A stretch of 64,000 bases of DNA from Akkermansia muciniphila (GTDB lineage Bacteria; Verrucomicrobiota; Verrucomicrobiia; Limisphaerales; SXTU01): contig CAMCFN010000007.1 of assembly GCA_945874145.1 (NCBI GenBank), positions 1 through 64,000 of the forward strand, given 5' to 3'. Each line of letters begins with the position of its first letter. Positions within the stretch are counted from its first letter, which is position 1. The notes below the pieces were generated by a model. That model was not told the DNA's origin. It did not search any database and worked only from the letters and a program-made list of their open reading frames with translations. Positions 7,964-18,000 of this stretch are shown piece after piece. The position numbers were made by a program, and so were the translations under genes.

Positions 7964-9412
7964 ATGAACCAGTTGCCTGTGAACGACCTATTACTCACAA
8001 CCACCCGCCGCCAGTTCTTCAACCGCTGCGGCATGGGCCTCGGCTCCGTCGCACTGGCGTCGCTGATGGCGGACAAAGCGCAGGCCAACACGCCGGCACT
8101 CGTGAACCCCTTCGCGCCGAAGGGCGGGCACGCCGCGCCCAAAGCGAAGCGGGTCATCTACCTGTTCATGGCCGGCGGGCCGAGTCAGCTGGAGCTGTTC
8201 GACTACAAGCCCAAGCTCGTCGCACTGAACGGCCAGCCGATTCCGCAGAGCTACATTGAGGGCAAGCGCTTCGCGTTCATGGGCAGCAGCCACGGGGTAA
8301 AGTGCCTTGGCACGCGCAAGCACTTCGAACGGCGCGGCCAGGCGGGCACGTGGATTAGCGACATGCTGCCCTACACCAGCGGCATCGCGGACGACATCGC
8401 GGTGGTCACGACCTGCGCGACGAACCTCTTTAACCACGCCCCGGCCAAGCTCTTCATGAACACGGGCTCGGGGCAGTTCGGTCGCCCGAGCCTGGGTGCG
8501 TGGGCGACCTACGGCATCGGCAGCGAGGCAAAGGACCTGCCGGGCTTCGTCGTGTTGCAGAGCGGGCCGCGCGGGCCACGTGGCGGTGCGGTGAACTGGG
8601 GCAGTGGCTTTCTCCCGACGACATTCCAAGGCGTGCCGCTGCGCGGGCAGGGCGAACCGATTCTCAACCTCACCAGCCCCGCCGGCATCACCGCTGACCG
8701 TCAGCGCCGAACGCTTGATGCGGTGCGTGACCTCAACCTCCAGCGCCTCGTTGCGACCGGCGACGATGAGATCAACACGCGCATCTCCGCCTACGAAATG
8801 GCGTATCGGATGCAGTCCAGCGCCCCGGAGTTGATAGATATTTCCGGCGAGAGCAAGGCGACGCTTGACCTTTACGGCGTGGACCCAGCCAAGCCGTCCT
8901 TCGCCCGCAACTGCCTACTGGCGCGGCGGCTCATCGAGCGCGGCACGCGCTTTGTGCAGCTCTACCACACGAATTGGGACAGCCACGGCGGCCCCGGCGA
9001 GACGCTCGAAGACGACTTCCCTAAGGTGGTGAACGACGTGGACCAAGGCTGCGCGGCGCTGGTGAAGGACTTGAAAGCGCGCGGCCTGCTGGAAGACACG
9101 CTCGTCATCTGGGGTGGCGAGTTTGGTCGCACGCCGATGGGCGAGAACCGCGACAAGACCGGGCGCAACCACCACATTGATGCGTTCTCGATGTGGTTCG
9201 CCGGCGGTGGCATCAAGGGCGGCCAGACTATCGGTGAGACGGACGAACTCGGCTTCGGCCCCGCGCACGACCGCTGCCACGTCCACGACCTGCACGCGAC
9301 CATCCTGCACCTGTTGGGACTCGACCACCTCAAGCTCACCTTCCGTTTCCAAGGCCGTGATTACCGGCTCACAGACGTGCATGGGGAACTGATTCAGAAG
9401 CTGCTGGCGTAG
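7964..9412 (+). CDS. DUF1501 domain protein, Tat-type leader
   Basis: The 482-residue product starts with a leader containing a twin arginine (TRRQFFNRCGMG) and a short hydrophobic stretch, then the DUF1501 body: LFMAGGPSQLELFDYKP, APAKLFMNTG, and a C-terminal GGEFGRTPMGEN...GRNHHIDAFS block with several His and Asp residues typical of this alkaline phosphatase/sulfatase-like superfamily. It starts 1 base after the DUF1549 stop. The DUF1549-DUF1501 pair is a hallmark of Planctomycetes and Verrucomicrobia; both are exported and presumed to work together, but the reaction is not established. A perfect 7-bp hairpin at 9427-9445 follows the stop. The length is normal for the family. Confidence 0.93.
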   Translation: MNQLPVNDLLLTTTRRQFFNRCGMGLGSVALASLMADKAQANTPALVNPFAPKGGHAAPKAKRVIYLFMAGGPSQLELFDYKPKLVALNGQPIPQSYIEGKRFAFMGSSHGVKCLGTRKHFERRGQAGTWISDMLPYTSGIADDIAVVTTCATNLFNHAPAKLFMNTGSGQFGRPSLGAWATYGIGSEAKDLPGFVVLQSGPRGPRGGAVNWGSGFLPTTFQGVPLRGQGEPILNLTSPAGITADRQRRTLDAVRDLNLQRLVATGDDEINTRISAYEMAYRMQSSAPELIDISGESKATLDLYGVDPAKPSFARNCLLARRLIERGTRFVQLYHTNWDSHGGPGETLEDDFPKVVNDVDQGCAALVKDLKARGLLEDTLVIWGGEFGRTPMGENRDKTGRNHHIDAFSMWFAGGGIKGGQTIGETDELGFGPAHDRCHVHDLHATILHLLGLDHLKLTFRFQGRDYRLTDVHGELIQKLLA

Positions 9413-9426
9413 TGAAGCGTGGGTAT

Positions 9427-9445
9427 CCGACCCGCATTGGGTCGG
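9427..9445. terminator. possible hairpin terminator after DUF1501
   Basis: CCGACCC (9427-9433) and GGGTCGG (9439-9445) form a perfect 7-bp stem with loop GCATT, 14 bases after the stop codon. The downstream sequence is T/G-rich but lacks a true T-run, so termination strength is doubtful. Confidence 0.4.
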
Positions 9446-9538
9446 TGTTGGTTGGTGACTGGCTCGCGCAGATTGGACTCCTGCACTGCGGCGAATTTCC
9501 CTTGAGCCGTCATCGCGCTCAGGTTTGCATCGCAGCGC

Positions 9539-10723
9539 ATGCAAGAACACCAGTCGCGGAAGTTCCTCTGGCTTGCCCTCAAGGTGAGCGGCGGTGTCAC
9601 TCTACTGTTGCTGGTCCTGTTCGGCGGCCTCATCGCCTACGTCGCCAAGGAGAAGCGCAAGTGGGATAAGCTCACGGATACTCATGATTTGAAGCGGCGC
9701 GCCGTGGAGATGGGGCAAGGTTATTTGGCCAAGCGATCAAACGCTGCCCTGGTCATTGGCATCAGCCAGAAGGGACAGCGGGCAGTTTTGGGTTTGGGTC
9801 GGCTAAGTGCGACCAATGCCGCATCGCCGGATGCGCAGACGCTGTTTGAAATCGGCTCCGTCACGAAGCTGTTCACGGCCATCGCGCTCGCGCGGATGGA
9901 GAACGATGGCAAGGTGAAGGCCACCAACACTGTGCGGGAGCTGTTGCCAGAAAAGGTGCCTGTCGCGCCGGCCTTGGAGTCGGTCACGCTGCTGCACTTG
10001 GCCACGCACACGTCCGGGTTGCCGCGGCTGCCGGGTAATCTTGACACCTCCGATGCAAGCCTCGCCAATCCTTACGCGAAGTATCGCGTCGAAGAGCTTT
10101 ACCAATTCCTGGCCGCCGCGAAGCCGAACAATCCACCGGGCAAGCTGACTGACTATTCCAATGTTGGCTTCGCGCTGCTGGGGCACTTGTTGTCGATCAA
10201 GGCCGGACAGGCTTACGAAACTTTGGTGCGCACCCACCTTTTCCAGCCGCTGGGCATGACCAATACGGTCTTGCAGCCGAACGAAGCGCAGCGGCACAGG
10301 CTCACTCCTGGCCACGGCCCCAAGGGCGAGCCTGTGCCGCCCTGGGATTTTGATGTCTTCGCGCCGGCGGGAGGATTTCGCTCCTGCGCAAACGATCTGC
10401 TGATATTTATCGAGGCGAATCTCAACGACGCGGGGACATCGACTGGACAGGCTCTGATTCAGGCGCGTAAGGCACGACGAGTTGGCGAAGCTGGCGAGCT
10501 CCCGCTTGGCTGGCAGAGCGAAGTGCTTCTGCACGGCGGGCTCGAGGTCTTCTGGCATAACGGGGGCACGGGCGGCTACGTGAGTTTCATCGGCTTGAAT
10601 CGCAAGCAGCAGATTGGGGTGGTTGTGCTGGCGAACTATGGAGATGCGATGGCGGGCCGCTTCGACGTGGACAAGGTGGGCATGGACTTGTTGAAACTGG
10701 GCAGCAAGGTCTCGTTGGAGTAG
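9539..10723 (+). CDS. serine hydrolase, class C beta-lactamase/penicillin-binding family
   Basis: The 394-residue protein has one N-terminal membrane anchor (residues 10-35) and an extracytoplasmic beta-lactamase-fold domain. All three active-site motifs are present: S107-V-T-K110 (nucleophile and general base), Y206-S-N208, and H340-N-G in the place of the KTG triad. The HxG form is typical of the EstB/LpqH-like hydrolase branch rather than of true antibiotic-degrading AmpC enzymes. It probably hydrolyses peptides or esters in the periplasm; the substrate is unknown. It lies 126 bases after the DUF1501 gene and 47 bases before the kinase gene, all on the same strand. Confidence 0.88.
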   Translation: MQEHQSRKFLWLALKVSGGVTLLLLVLFGGLIAYVAKEKRKWDKLTDTHDLKRRAVEMGQGYLAKRSNAALVIGISQKGQRAVLGLGRLSATNAASPDAQTLFEIGSVTKLFTAIALARMENDGKVKATNTVRELLPEKVPVAPALESVTLLHLATHTSGLPRLPGNLDTSDASLANPYAKYRVEELYQFLAAAKPNNPPGKLTDYSNVGFALLGHLLSIKAGQAYETLVRTHLFQPLGMTNTVLQPNEAQRHRLTPGHGPKGEPVPPWDFDVFAPAGGFRSCANDLLIFIEANLNDAGTSTGQALIQARKARRVGEAGELPLGWQSEVLLHGGLEVFWHNGGTGGYVSFIGLNRKQQIGVVVLANYGDAMAGRFDVDKVGMDLLKLGSKVSLE

Positions 10724-10770
10724 GTCCCGAGGCTCCACGAGCCTGCATCATCAGGGGAAAGACGTAGGCA

Positions 10771-11841
10771 ATGCAGCCCGAAATTACTGGTGAAAGCTTG
10801 ACGGATGGCGCGGTTTTCTGTGGAGTTTTGTCCGTGCTCGGCCTCTTTAGCATTCAATGTCCGGTTCGCTACAAAATCGTCAACAAGATCTTTGAAGGCG
10901 GCATGGGCGTGGTCTATGAGGCGGAGCAGCATGGTGCGAGCGGGTTCATCAAGCGGGTGGCCATCAAGGTGATTCGCCAGAGCTACGCGAACCAGAAGCT
11001 TTTCATCGAGAACTTCATCGGCGAAGCCAAGCTCGTCGCCGACCTCATCCACACCAACATCGTCCAGACCTACCATCTGGGTGAAATGGACGGCATGTTC
11101 TTCATCTCGATGGAGCTTATCCGGGGGGCGAACGTTGAGCAGTTCATCCAGCGATGCACGGATCAGAATCGGCAGTTGCCCAAGGAACTGGCGGTTTTCC
11201 TCGCCAGCCGGATCGCTCGCGGGCTCTCCTACGCCCATGCCAAGTCCGACAAGGATGGCAAGCCGCTGGGCATCGTGCATCGTGACGTCAACCTCAAGAA
11301 CGTGATGATTGCGTTCGAGGGCGACGTAAAAATCACCGACTTTGGCATCGCGAAGGCGCGCGGCCTGTTACAGGATCAAGAAGGCGAAGTCGTGGCCGGC
11401 AAGGTCGACTACATGAGTCCTGAGCAGTCGAATTTTCAAATCACCGACAAGCGCTCCGACATATTTTCTGTTGGCATCGTGCTGGCGCAGTTGCTCCTTG
11501 GGCATAACATCTTCAAAGGGGCCAGCATGACCGAATCTCGCGACCGGGTGCAGGGCATGCCCATCCCCGACTTCCGCACGCTGGACCCGCGGATTGACGA
11601 GCCCTTGAACAAGGTCCTGCACAAGTGCCTGGAACGGGACTTGAGCCGCCGCTATCCCAATGCCGACGAATTGCTGCACGACTTGGAGCACTACATATAC
11701 CACGCTGGCTATGGGCCTACGAACGAGACCATGGGCCGCTTCATCCGGCAGCTCTTCGGGCAGGTGGACTACAAGCAGATTCAAAACACCAAGGGCAAAA
11801 CGGAACGCATCGACCGCACTCCCCGGATCGCGAAAATCTAG
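10771..11841 (+). CDS. Hanks-type serine/threonine protein kinase
   Basis: The 356-residue protein is nearly all kinase domain: glycine loop FEGGMGVVYEAE (41-52), ATP-binding lysine K66 in VAIK, E85 in the C-helix, catalytic loop HRDVNLKN (170-177) with D172, DFG at 190-192, and the activation segment ending in YMSPEQ. The usual lysine two residues after the catalytic Asp is Asn174, with Lys176 following, a variant known in other bacterial kinases. There is no transmembrane helix or sensor domain, so it is a soluble kinase. The first 32 residues are unusual and the start could be later. Six bases separate it from aguB, so it heads a compact five-gene run, but there is no evidence that it regulates those neighbours. 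Confidence 0.9.
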   Translation: MQPEITGESLTDGAVFCGVLSVLGLFSIQCPVRYKIVNKIFEGGMGVVYEAEQHGASGFIKRVAIKVIRQSYANQKLFIENFIGEAKLVADLIHTNIVQTYHLGEMDGMFFISMELIRGANVEQFIQRCTDQNRQLPKELAVFLASRIARGLSYAHAKSDKDGKPLGIVHRDVNLKNVMIAFEGDVKITDFGIAKARGLLQDQEGEVVAGKVDYMSPEQSNFQITDKRSDIFSVGIVLAQLLLGHNIFKGASMTESRDRVQGMPIPDFRTLDPRIDEPLNKVLHKCLERDLSRRYPNADELLHDLEHYIYHAGYGPTNETMGRFIRQLFGQVDYKQIQNTKGKTERIDRTPRIAKI

Positions 11842-11847
11842 CCGGCC

Positions 11848-12744
11848 ATGAAGCGTTCGCGTTCCGATTCGACCGTCACGCTCGGTCTGGTCCAGACCGG
11901 TTGCTCCGCCAATCCCGCCGAGAATCTCCGCAAGACTCTTGCGCAGGTGGAGCGTTGTGCGAAGGCCGGCGCGCAAATCATCAGCACGCAGGAACTCTTC
12001 CGCTCGCAGTATTTCTGCCAGAACGAAGACCACGCAAACTTCAAGCTCGCCGAGTCCATCCCTGGCCCCAGCACGGATGCCTTCTGCAAGTTGGCGCGCA
12101 AGCACAAGATCGTCATCGTCGCTTCGCTCTTCGAGAAGCGCGCCTCCGGCCTCTATCACAACACGGCTGCCATCATTGATGCGGACGGTTCGCTGCTCGG
12201 CATCTACCGGAAGATGCACATCCCGGACGACCCGCTCTTCTACGAGAAATTTTACTTCACCCCCGGCGACCTCGGCTTCAAGGCTTGGCGCACGCGCTAC
12301 GCCAAGATCGGCGTGCTGATTTGCTGGGACCAGTGGTATCCTGAAGCCGCCCGTCTCACCGCGATGCAGGGCGCAGAAATCCTCTTTTACCCGACCGCCA
12401 TCGGCTGGCACCCCAGCGAGAAGGCGGAATATGGGGTGAACCAGCACGGCGCGTGGGAAACCATCCAGCGCAGCCACGCCGTCGCGAACGGCTGCTACGT
12501 CGCCGCGATCAACCGCATCGGCTTGGAGCAACCTATCGGGGGTGACGGGTTGGAGTTTTGGGGCCAAAGCTTTGTGGCTGGCACCAGTGGGCAAATCCTA
12601 GCCAAGGCCAGCGTGGATCAAGAGGAAAACCTCCTCGTTCCAATTGACCTCGCAAAGGTGGACGTGACGCGCACGCATTGGCCCTTCCTTCGTGATCGGC
12701 GCATTGACGCCTATGGAGACCTCACCAAGCGGTTCTCAGACTAG
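11848..12744 (+). CDS. aguB: N-carbamoylputrescine amidase (nitrilase superfamily)
   Basis: The 298-residue carbon-nitrogen hydrolase has the catalytic triad E49 (STQELFRSQYFCQ), K122 (YRKMHIPDDP) and C159 (GVLICWDQWYPEAAR). The FRSQYFCQ and IPDDPLFYEKFYF blocks and the ICWDQWYPE nucleophile elbow are characteristic of plant and bacterial N-carbamoylputrescine amidases, which release putrescine, CO2 and ammonia in the last step of putrescine synthesis from arginine via agmatine. The partner agmatine deiminase (aguA) is not in the window. The length matches the family. It starts 6 bases after the kinase gene and overlaps the next gene by 32 bases, implying co-transcription. It should be cytoplasmic. 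Confidence 0.92.
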   Translation: MKRSRSDSTVTLGLVQTGCSANPAENLRKTLAQVERCAKAGAQIISTQELFRSQYFCQNEDHANFKLAESIPGPSTDAFCKLARKHKIVIVASLFEKRASGLYHNTAAIIDADGSLLGIYRKMHIPDDPLFYEKFYFTPGDLGFKAWRTRYAKIGVLICWDQWYPEAARLTAMQGAEILFYPTAIGWHPSEKAEYGVNQHGAWETIQRSHAVANGCYVAAINRIGLEQPIGGDGLEFWGQSFVAGTSGQILAKASVDQEENLLVPIDLAKVDVTRTHWPFLRDRRIDAYGDLTKRFSD

Positions 12745-13183
12745 CGGCCCGCCTCGCACGAGCTTCATCGCTCTGGCGGGTTCTGATTCCGAAATCGGCA
12801 ATTGTTTTGCGGTGTTGTCGCAACTGCGTCCCCACCTGGGACAAGTCGATTTTCTTGCCCGCGTGCGCCGTCAACAGCAAGGGGGCTACCAACTTGCCTT
12901 CCTCAGTGAAGCCGGGAATGTGCGCGCCGTCGGAGGCTTTCGCATGTTCGAGACCTTGGCATGGGGGCGAATGCTCTACGTGGACGATTTGGTCACGGAT
13001 GCCGCGCATCGTTCTTGTGGGCACGGCGAGGCGCTTTTCGACTGGCTGGTAGCTTATGCCCGTGCGGCGGACTGTGGGGAGTTTCATCTCGATAGCGGCG
13101 TGCAGCGGTTTGGCGCGCACCGCTTCTATCTGGCGCGAAGAATGGACCTCACCTGCCACCATTTCGCGCTCCAGCTTCAATGA
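12713..13183 (+). CDS. GNAT family N-acetyltransferase
   Basis: The 156-residue protein has the GNAT order: an N-terminal strand-helix region, then GGFRMFETLAWGRMLYVDDLVTD (strands 4-5), an acetyl-CoA-loop region HRSCGHGEALFDWL and a C-terminal segment with RFGAHRFYLARRM. The pyrophosphate loop is degenerate relative to Q/RxxGxG/A (SCGHGE). The ATG at 12713 overlaps the end of aguB by 32 bases, and the stop overlaps the next start as ATGA, so it is translationally coupled on both sides. The acceptor is unknown; location next to aguB makes a polyamine substrate conceivable, but that is only context. Confidence 0.8.
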   Translation: METSPSGSQTSGPPRTSFIALAGSDSEIGNCFAVLSQLRPHLGQVDFLARVRRQQQGGYQLAFLSEAGNVRAVGGFRMFETLAWGRMLYVDDLVTDAAHRSCGHGEALFDWLVAYARAADCGEFHLDSGVQRFGAHRFYLARRMDLTCHHFALQLQ

Positions 13184-14034
13184 ACCAGCCGCTCGTTTGG
13201 ATTACCGGCGCAGGCGGTCTGCTAGGCAGCTACCTGGTCAAGACCGCCCCGCAGTTTGCTCCCGATTGGCAGGTGATGGCCTTGCGGCGTGAAGCCTTGG
13301 AGCTCACTGACTTTGCCGCCCTGCGTGCGCGATTTCTCGCCGACCGCCCCGTTGCGGTCATCCACTGTGCCGCCATCGCGCACCCGCCGGCTTGCCAACG
13401 CGATCCGGAGACGGCGCGCAGGGTGAACGTTGAGGTGACGCGCCAGCTCGCCGAGTTGGCAGTCAATCTCCCGCTCTTCTTTTACTCCACGGATCTGGTT
13501 TTCGATGGAAAGCGTGGCAGCTACGTGGAGACTGATTCCCCCCATCCAGTGACCGTTTATGCTGAAACGAAGGTGGCCGCCGAGCGAATCGTGCTGGCTA
13601 ATCCGCGCCACACCGTCCTGCGGCTCTCCTTGAATTTCGGACGCTCGCCCGCCGGCAACCGATCTTTCAACGAGATGCTTCGGCACGATTTGGCAGCGGG
13701 AAAAAACTTCGCATTGTTCACCGATGAATTCCGTTGCCCCACCGCCGCGCTGGTTACGGCGCGGGCTACTTGGGAACTGCTCCATCAGCGGGCTGCCGGA
13801 CTGTTTCACCTATGCGGAACTGACAGATTGTCCCGCTGGGAAATCGCTAATCTCCTCCTGCCCCACTGGCCACCGCTGGCTGGCAAAATCCAGCCGGATA
13901 CCGTGAAGAATTATCAAGGCCCGCCTCGGCCGACGAACAGCTCAATGAATTGCGACAAGGTGCAACGCCTTCTGTCCTTCAGGTTGCCGGGCATGACGGA
14001 GTTCCTGGCCCGGCATCCCGAAGAAGCTGCATGA
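13180..14034 (+). CDS. RmlD-like NAD(P)-dependent sugar reductase/epimerase (extended SDR)
   Basis: The 284-residue protein starts with a Rossmann glycine motif TGAGGLLGSY (residues 9-18), has STDLVFDG near 103-110 and the catalytic Y127-x3-K131 pair (YAETK), the arrangement of dTDP-4-dehydrorhamnose reductase and related extended SDRs. It probably reduces or epimerises a nucleotide sugar or related compound. No other dTDP-rhamnose genes lie nearby, so the specific RmlD function is not supported. Both junctions are ATGA overlaps, with the GNAT gene upstream and gluQ downstream, so it sits in the middle of a coupled operon. Confidence 0.85.
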   Translation: MNQPLVWITGAGGLLGSYLVKTAPQFAPDWQVMALRREALELTDFAALRARFLADRPVAVIHCAAIAHPPACQRDPETARRVNVEVTRQLAELAVNLPLFFYSTDLVFDGKRGSYVETDSPHPVTVYAETKVAAERIVLANPRHTVLRLSLNFGRSPAGNRSFNEMLRHDLAAGKNFALFTDEFRCPTAALVTARATWELLHQRAAGLFHLCGTDRLSRWEIANLLLPHWPPLAGKIQPDTVKNYQGPPRPTNSSMNCDKVQRLLSFRLPGMTEFLARHPEEAA

Positions 14035-14912
14035 GTGAGTCCCGGCCATACCGGGGTCGGCTTGCCCCTTCACCGACCGGCCACCTGCACCTCGGTCACG
14101 CACGCACGTTTTGGACCGCGCAAGCACGTGCAAAAGCCCAGGGTGGGGTGCTCCTCCTGCGAAATGAGGATCTTGACCGGCAGCGCTGCAAGCCGGAATT
14201 CGTAACCGCGATGCTGGCGGACTTACGTTGGTTTGGCCTCGATTGGCAAGAGGGGGCGGATGTGGGTGGCCCGTTCGCGCCTTACACGCAGAGTGAGCGG
14301 ATGGCGCACTATCGGGCCGCTTTCAATCAGTTGAGAACCGCTGGTTTTATCTATCCCTGTCGCTGTTCGAGGCAAGATGTGCTCCGGGCGTTGCAGGCCC
14401 CTCATCAAGGAGAGGAGGAGCCTGTCTATCCGGGCACCTGCCGCCCGCCACCGGGAAGTTCGGTGTCCGATTTTCCGGCTGCCGGTGCGGTAAGCTGGCG
14501 GTTCCGCGTGCCCGACGGACGCCGAATGGAATTTGTGGACGGCGGCTTTGGGCCGCAATCATTCGAGGCGGGCACTGATTTCGGTGACTTTGTGGTGTGG
14601 CGTCAGGACGATCTGCCGGCCTACCACTTGGCGGTGACCGTGGACGACGCGGCCATGGGCATCACCGAAGTGGTGCGTGGTGCGGATCTCCTGCGCAGCA
14701 CCGCTCGCCAGTTGCTGCTGTTCGGAGCGCTCGGGCAGCCAGCACCGCGGTATCACCATTGCCCGTTGATGACGGATGAGCGCGGTGTGCGGCTCGCCAA
14801 GCGCCACGAAGCGCTGAGTCTTCGTTCGCTACGCCAGCAGGGAGTGCCCCCTGATGCGCTACGGAAGGGGTGGGCAATCGAGCTTTCGCAGTGCCATCAA
14901 GCGCTTCGCTGA
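14031..14912 (+). CDS. gluQ: glutamyl-Q tRNA(Asp) synthetase
   Basis: The 293-residue protein matches the catalytic domain of glutamyl-tRNA synthetase without an anticodon-binding domain, which defines GluQ (YadB). It has RLAPSPTGHLHLGHARTF with the HIGH-type signature HLGH at 20-23, zinc ligands C110, C112, Y133 and C137, and a degenerate KMSKS site in RLAKRHEALS. The enzyme attaches glutamate to queuosine at position 34 of tRNA(Asp). Queuosine should therefore be made or salvaged elsewhere in the genome; no queuosine genes are seen here. The ATG at 14031 overlaps the preceding stop (ATGA). It is the last gene of the five-gene run and faces the giant minus-strand gene. Confidence 0.92.
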   Translation: MSESRPYRGRLAPSPTGHLHLGHARTFWTAQARAKAQGGVLLLRNEDLDRQRCKPEFVTAMLADLRWFGLDWQEGADVGGPFAPYTQSERMAHYRAAFNQLRTAGFIYPCRCSRQDVLRALQAPHQGEEEPVYPGTCRPPPGSSVSDFPAAGAVSWRFRVPDGRRMEFVDGGFGPQSFEAGTDFGDFVVWRQDDLPAYHLAVTVDDAAMGITEVVRGADLLRSTARQLLLFGALGQPAPRYHHCPLMTDERGVRLAKRHEALSLRSLRQQGVPPDALRKGWAIELSQCHQALR

Positions 14913-15036
14913 ATTCGGTAGGAGCCCGCAACGCTCTGCGTGCAATTTTCGGATGAAAATCAGCCGCTGAATCGTAGCGTGGCCCGGCATCGGGCTGCGA
15001 CAACTGCGGCAGCAAACGGGCCGCCGGCCGCCACCC

Positions 15037-18000
15037 TCACCGCTCGATGACGCGGTAGTAGCGGCGGATTTGATTGGTGCTCGCTGGGTCGTCGAACTGG
15101 AGCACGCCGTTCACCACCGTGAAGCCGTTGGTGAGCGTGGTCCAGACCGTCGCGGCCCCGACGAGGCTGGTCGTGGCCTGCACTTCGATCCGGGCTAGGT
15201 CCTCCGGGCTGGCTTGTTCGCCGTTGTCGTCCGTGAAGCGCAGGCGGAACGGCTGGCCAGGAATGAACACCGGCGGCTCCACCCGCTGCGGCACCCGCAC
15301 CCGCACCAAGGCGAGGCTGCTGTTGGCAAATCCGGCAAGGTTGGACACGGCGGCCTGATAAGGGCCGTTGTGCAGACGCGTGACGTTCGTGAGCAGGAGC
15401 GTGGCGTTCGTCTCGCCCGGCAGGTTGGTGCCGTTGAGGCGCCACTGGTAGAGCAGGGGAGCCGCTCCCGTCGCGGCCACGCTCAACGTCGCGGGCAGCA
15501 CCGCCGCATAGTTCGTCCGCGCGAGCAGCACATTCGTCGGCTGCGTGATGATGGTAGGCGCGAGCAGCACGCTGAGCGCGACCGGCGCGCTGGTGATGGC
15601 CCCGGCGGTGTTCGTGGCCACGATCACGTAGTTGCCGGCCTGCCCGGCTTGGGCGCTGAAAACCAGCAAGTTCGTGGTGCTTACGCCGGAGTAGCCCGCC
15701 GAGTTCGTGAGCCGCACGCCATCGCGGAACCACGCCATGGCTGGCGCGGGTGAGCCGACGGCGTGGGCGACAAAATTCGTGAACCCACCCTGAAGCACGG
15801 TGGCCGGCTGCGGCTCGCTGAGAAAGGTCGGCGGGACCAGCACGGTAAGCGTGGCAGGCTGGCCCTGGCTGGTGGCGAGGCCGGCGGAGTTGAACACCTG
15901 CACGAAGTAACTGCCCGCATCGGCCGCCGTGACGTTGGTGACCGTGAGGGTGGGCGCATCATTGCCGGGGAGGGCGACTCCGCTGCGGACCCATTGATAG
16001 CTGAAGGGTGCCGTGCCGCTGACCCCCACGCTGAAGGTGGCGTTGGAGCCGGCAACCACCGTGAGGCTCATGGGCGCGTTCGTGATGACCGGCGGGAAAA
16101 TCTGCGTCACGGAGAGCACCGCCGGCGCGCTGGTGACTGCGCCGAACACGTTGGTAACCACGACTGTGTAATTCCCGTTGTCGTTCGTCGTGGTGCCTCC
16201 GAGCGCGAGGAAGTCGAAATTCTGCCCGGCCAGGTTCGTGCCGTTTTTCCGCCATTGGTAGGTCAACGGCTGCGCGCCCACCGCCCCGACGTTGAACAGC
16301 ACCGCGATGCCCTGCTGCACCGTCTGGCTCTGCGGTGGCACGGTGACAAACGGCACGCCACTCGTGTCCACGGTGAGCGTGGCGCTGGCGCTGACTGCGA
16401 TGCCCAGCGCATCTCCCACCAGCACGCTGTAGCTGCCCGCGCTGGCGGGGATCACGTTGGCGATGGTGAACGTCGCATTGGTAGCATTCGGCAGGTTGGT
16501 CCCATTAAAACGCCACTGGTAGCTGAGCGGCAGCGTGCCGGTGAGCCCGATGCTGAAGGTCGCGGCCTGGTTGACGCTGATGGACTGCGAAGTGGGCTGC
16601 GTGGTGATGATCGGCGGTTGCGTTGCCAGCGTGGCGAGGAACAAGTCGCTCGAACCGGCGTTGGTCAAGGTGAACGGCGCAAGCGCGGCCTGGCCGCTCA
16701 GCGTGCCAGCGACGTGCAGGTTGAAATTCGTGTCCAGCACCAGCCCGTTCACGAAGTCATCGCCGGTGCTGCCGAAAGTTTTGACCCACAGGAAATTGCC
16801 GTTCGCGCCGAACTTGGTCACCAGCGCATCCCGCCCGCCGGCACTCGTCGGGCTGGGAGTGCCGAGGATGCAGGTGCCGGTGAAATTGTTGGCGAGATAA
16901 ACATTGCCGAGCGCGTCGGTGGCCAGCGAGCCATTGTCCTTCGTTGAGCCATCGGTGGAGCCAGCCTCGCGCGCCCAGACCACGGTGCCGGCGGGGTTGA
17001 GCTTGAGCAGCAGCCCTGTGCCGCTTGATCCGTTTGAAGGCGTCAGCAACCCTGGTCCGAGATTAACCGGCGCGTCAAAATCACCCGAGGCGAAGACATT
17101 GCCGAACGGGTCGGCCGCCAGCCGCATCACCCGCTCCGCCCCCGCCCCATGCAGGCCGCGCGTCCACACGGGCGCGCCTGTGGCGGTGGTGAACTTGGCG
17201 ACGAACGCGTCCGCATCGCCGCCGCCGTAGGGCAGGGTGACGCCGCCGATGATCGCGTTGGTGCCGGACGTGCCGCCGGGCAGACCGTAGTAGCCACCCA
17301 GATAAACGCCGCCGGAATTGTCGAGCGCCACGGCCATGCCGATGACGTTCTGGCTGCTGCCGGGTGTGTTGTCCGAGGCTTGAATCCACTGCACGTTGCC
17401 GGAGCGGTCGTATTTCACGAGGTAGCCCCAGACGCCCGGACGGCCAAGCGTGAACGCGCCGAAGTTGTTCGTGTCGTCGCCTTTGCCCGCCACATAGACC
17501 GCGCCGGCCGCATCCACCGCCACGGCGAAGTTGCGCACTTTCAAAAGGCCCGCGCCCGGGCCGGAGAAGTCCGCCTTGTGAAAGCCCGTGAGCACCCCGT
17601 CCGTGCTGAGTCGCAGCGTGAATGCGGCCACATTCACGTCAAGGTTGACCGCGCCGTTGGTGCCGAAGACCGCGTTATTGTCGAACCAGCCCACGACCAC
17701 CACGTCGCCGTTCGGGTCCAGCGCGACGCCGGTGGCGCGGTCCTCGCCGGGTCCGCCGCAGTGGGCCGCCCAGAGCACGGTGCCAGCGGGGCTGACTTTC
17801 GCTACAAAGAGGTCGTCGCCGCCCGCGCTGGTCAGGTTCGTCGTGCCTAGGTTCAGCGTGCCGGTGAAGAAGCCGGCGAGATACGAATTGCCCGCCGCAT
17901 CCCGCGCCAAGCCCTGCACGGAGTCCGCGCCGGTGCCGCCCAGTCGCTCGGCGAACGTGAAGGGCAGGGGATTTGCGCTCGAAATCACCGCGACCACCGC

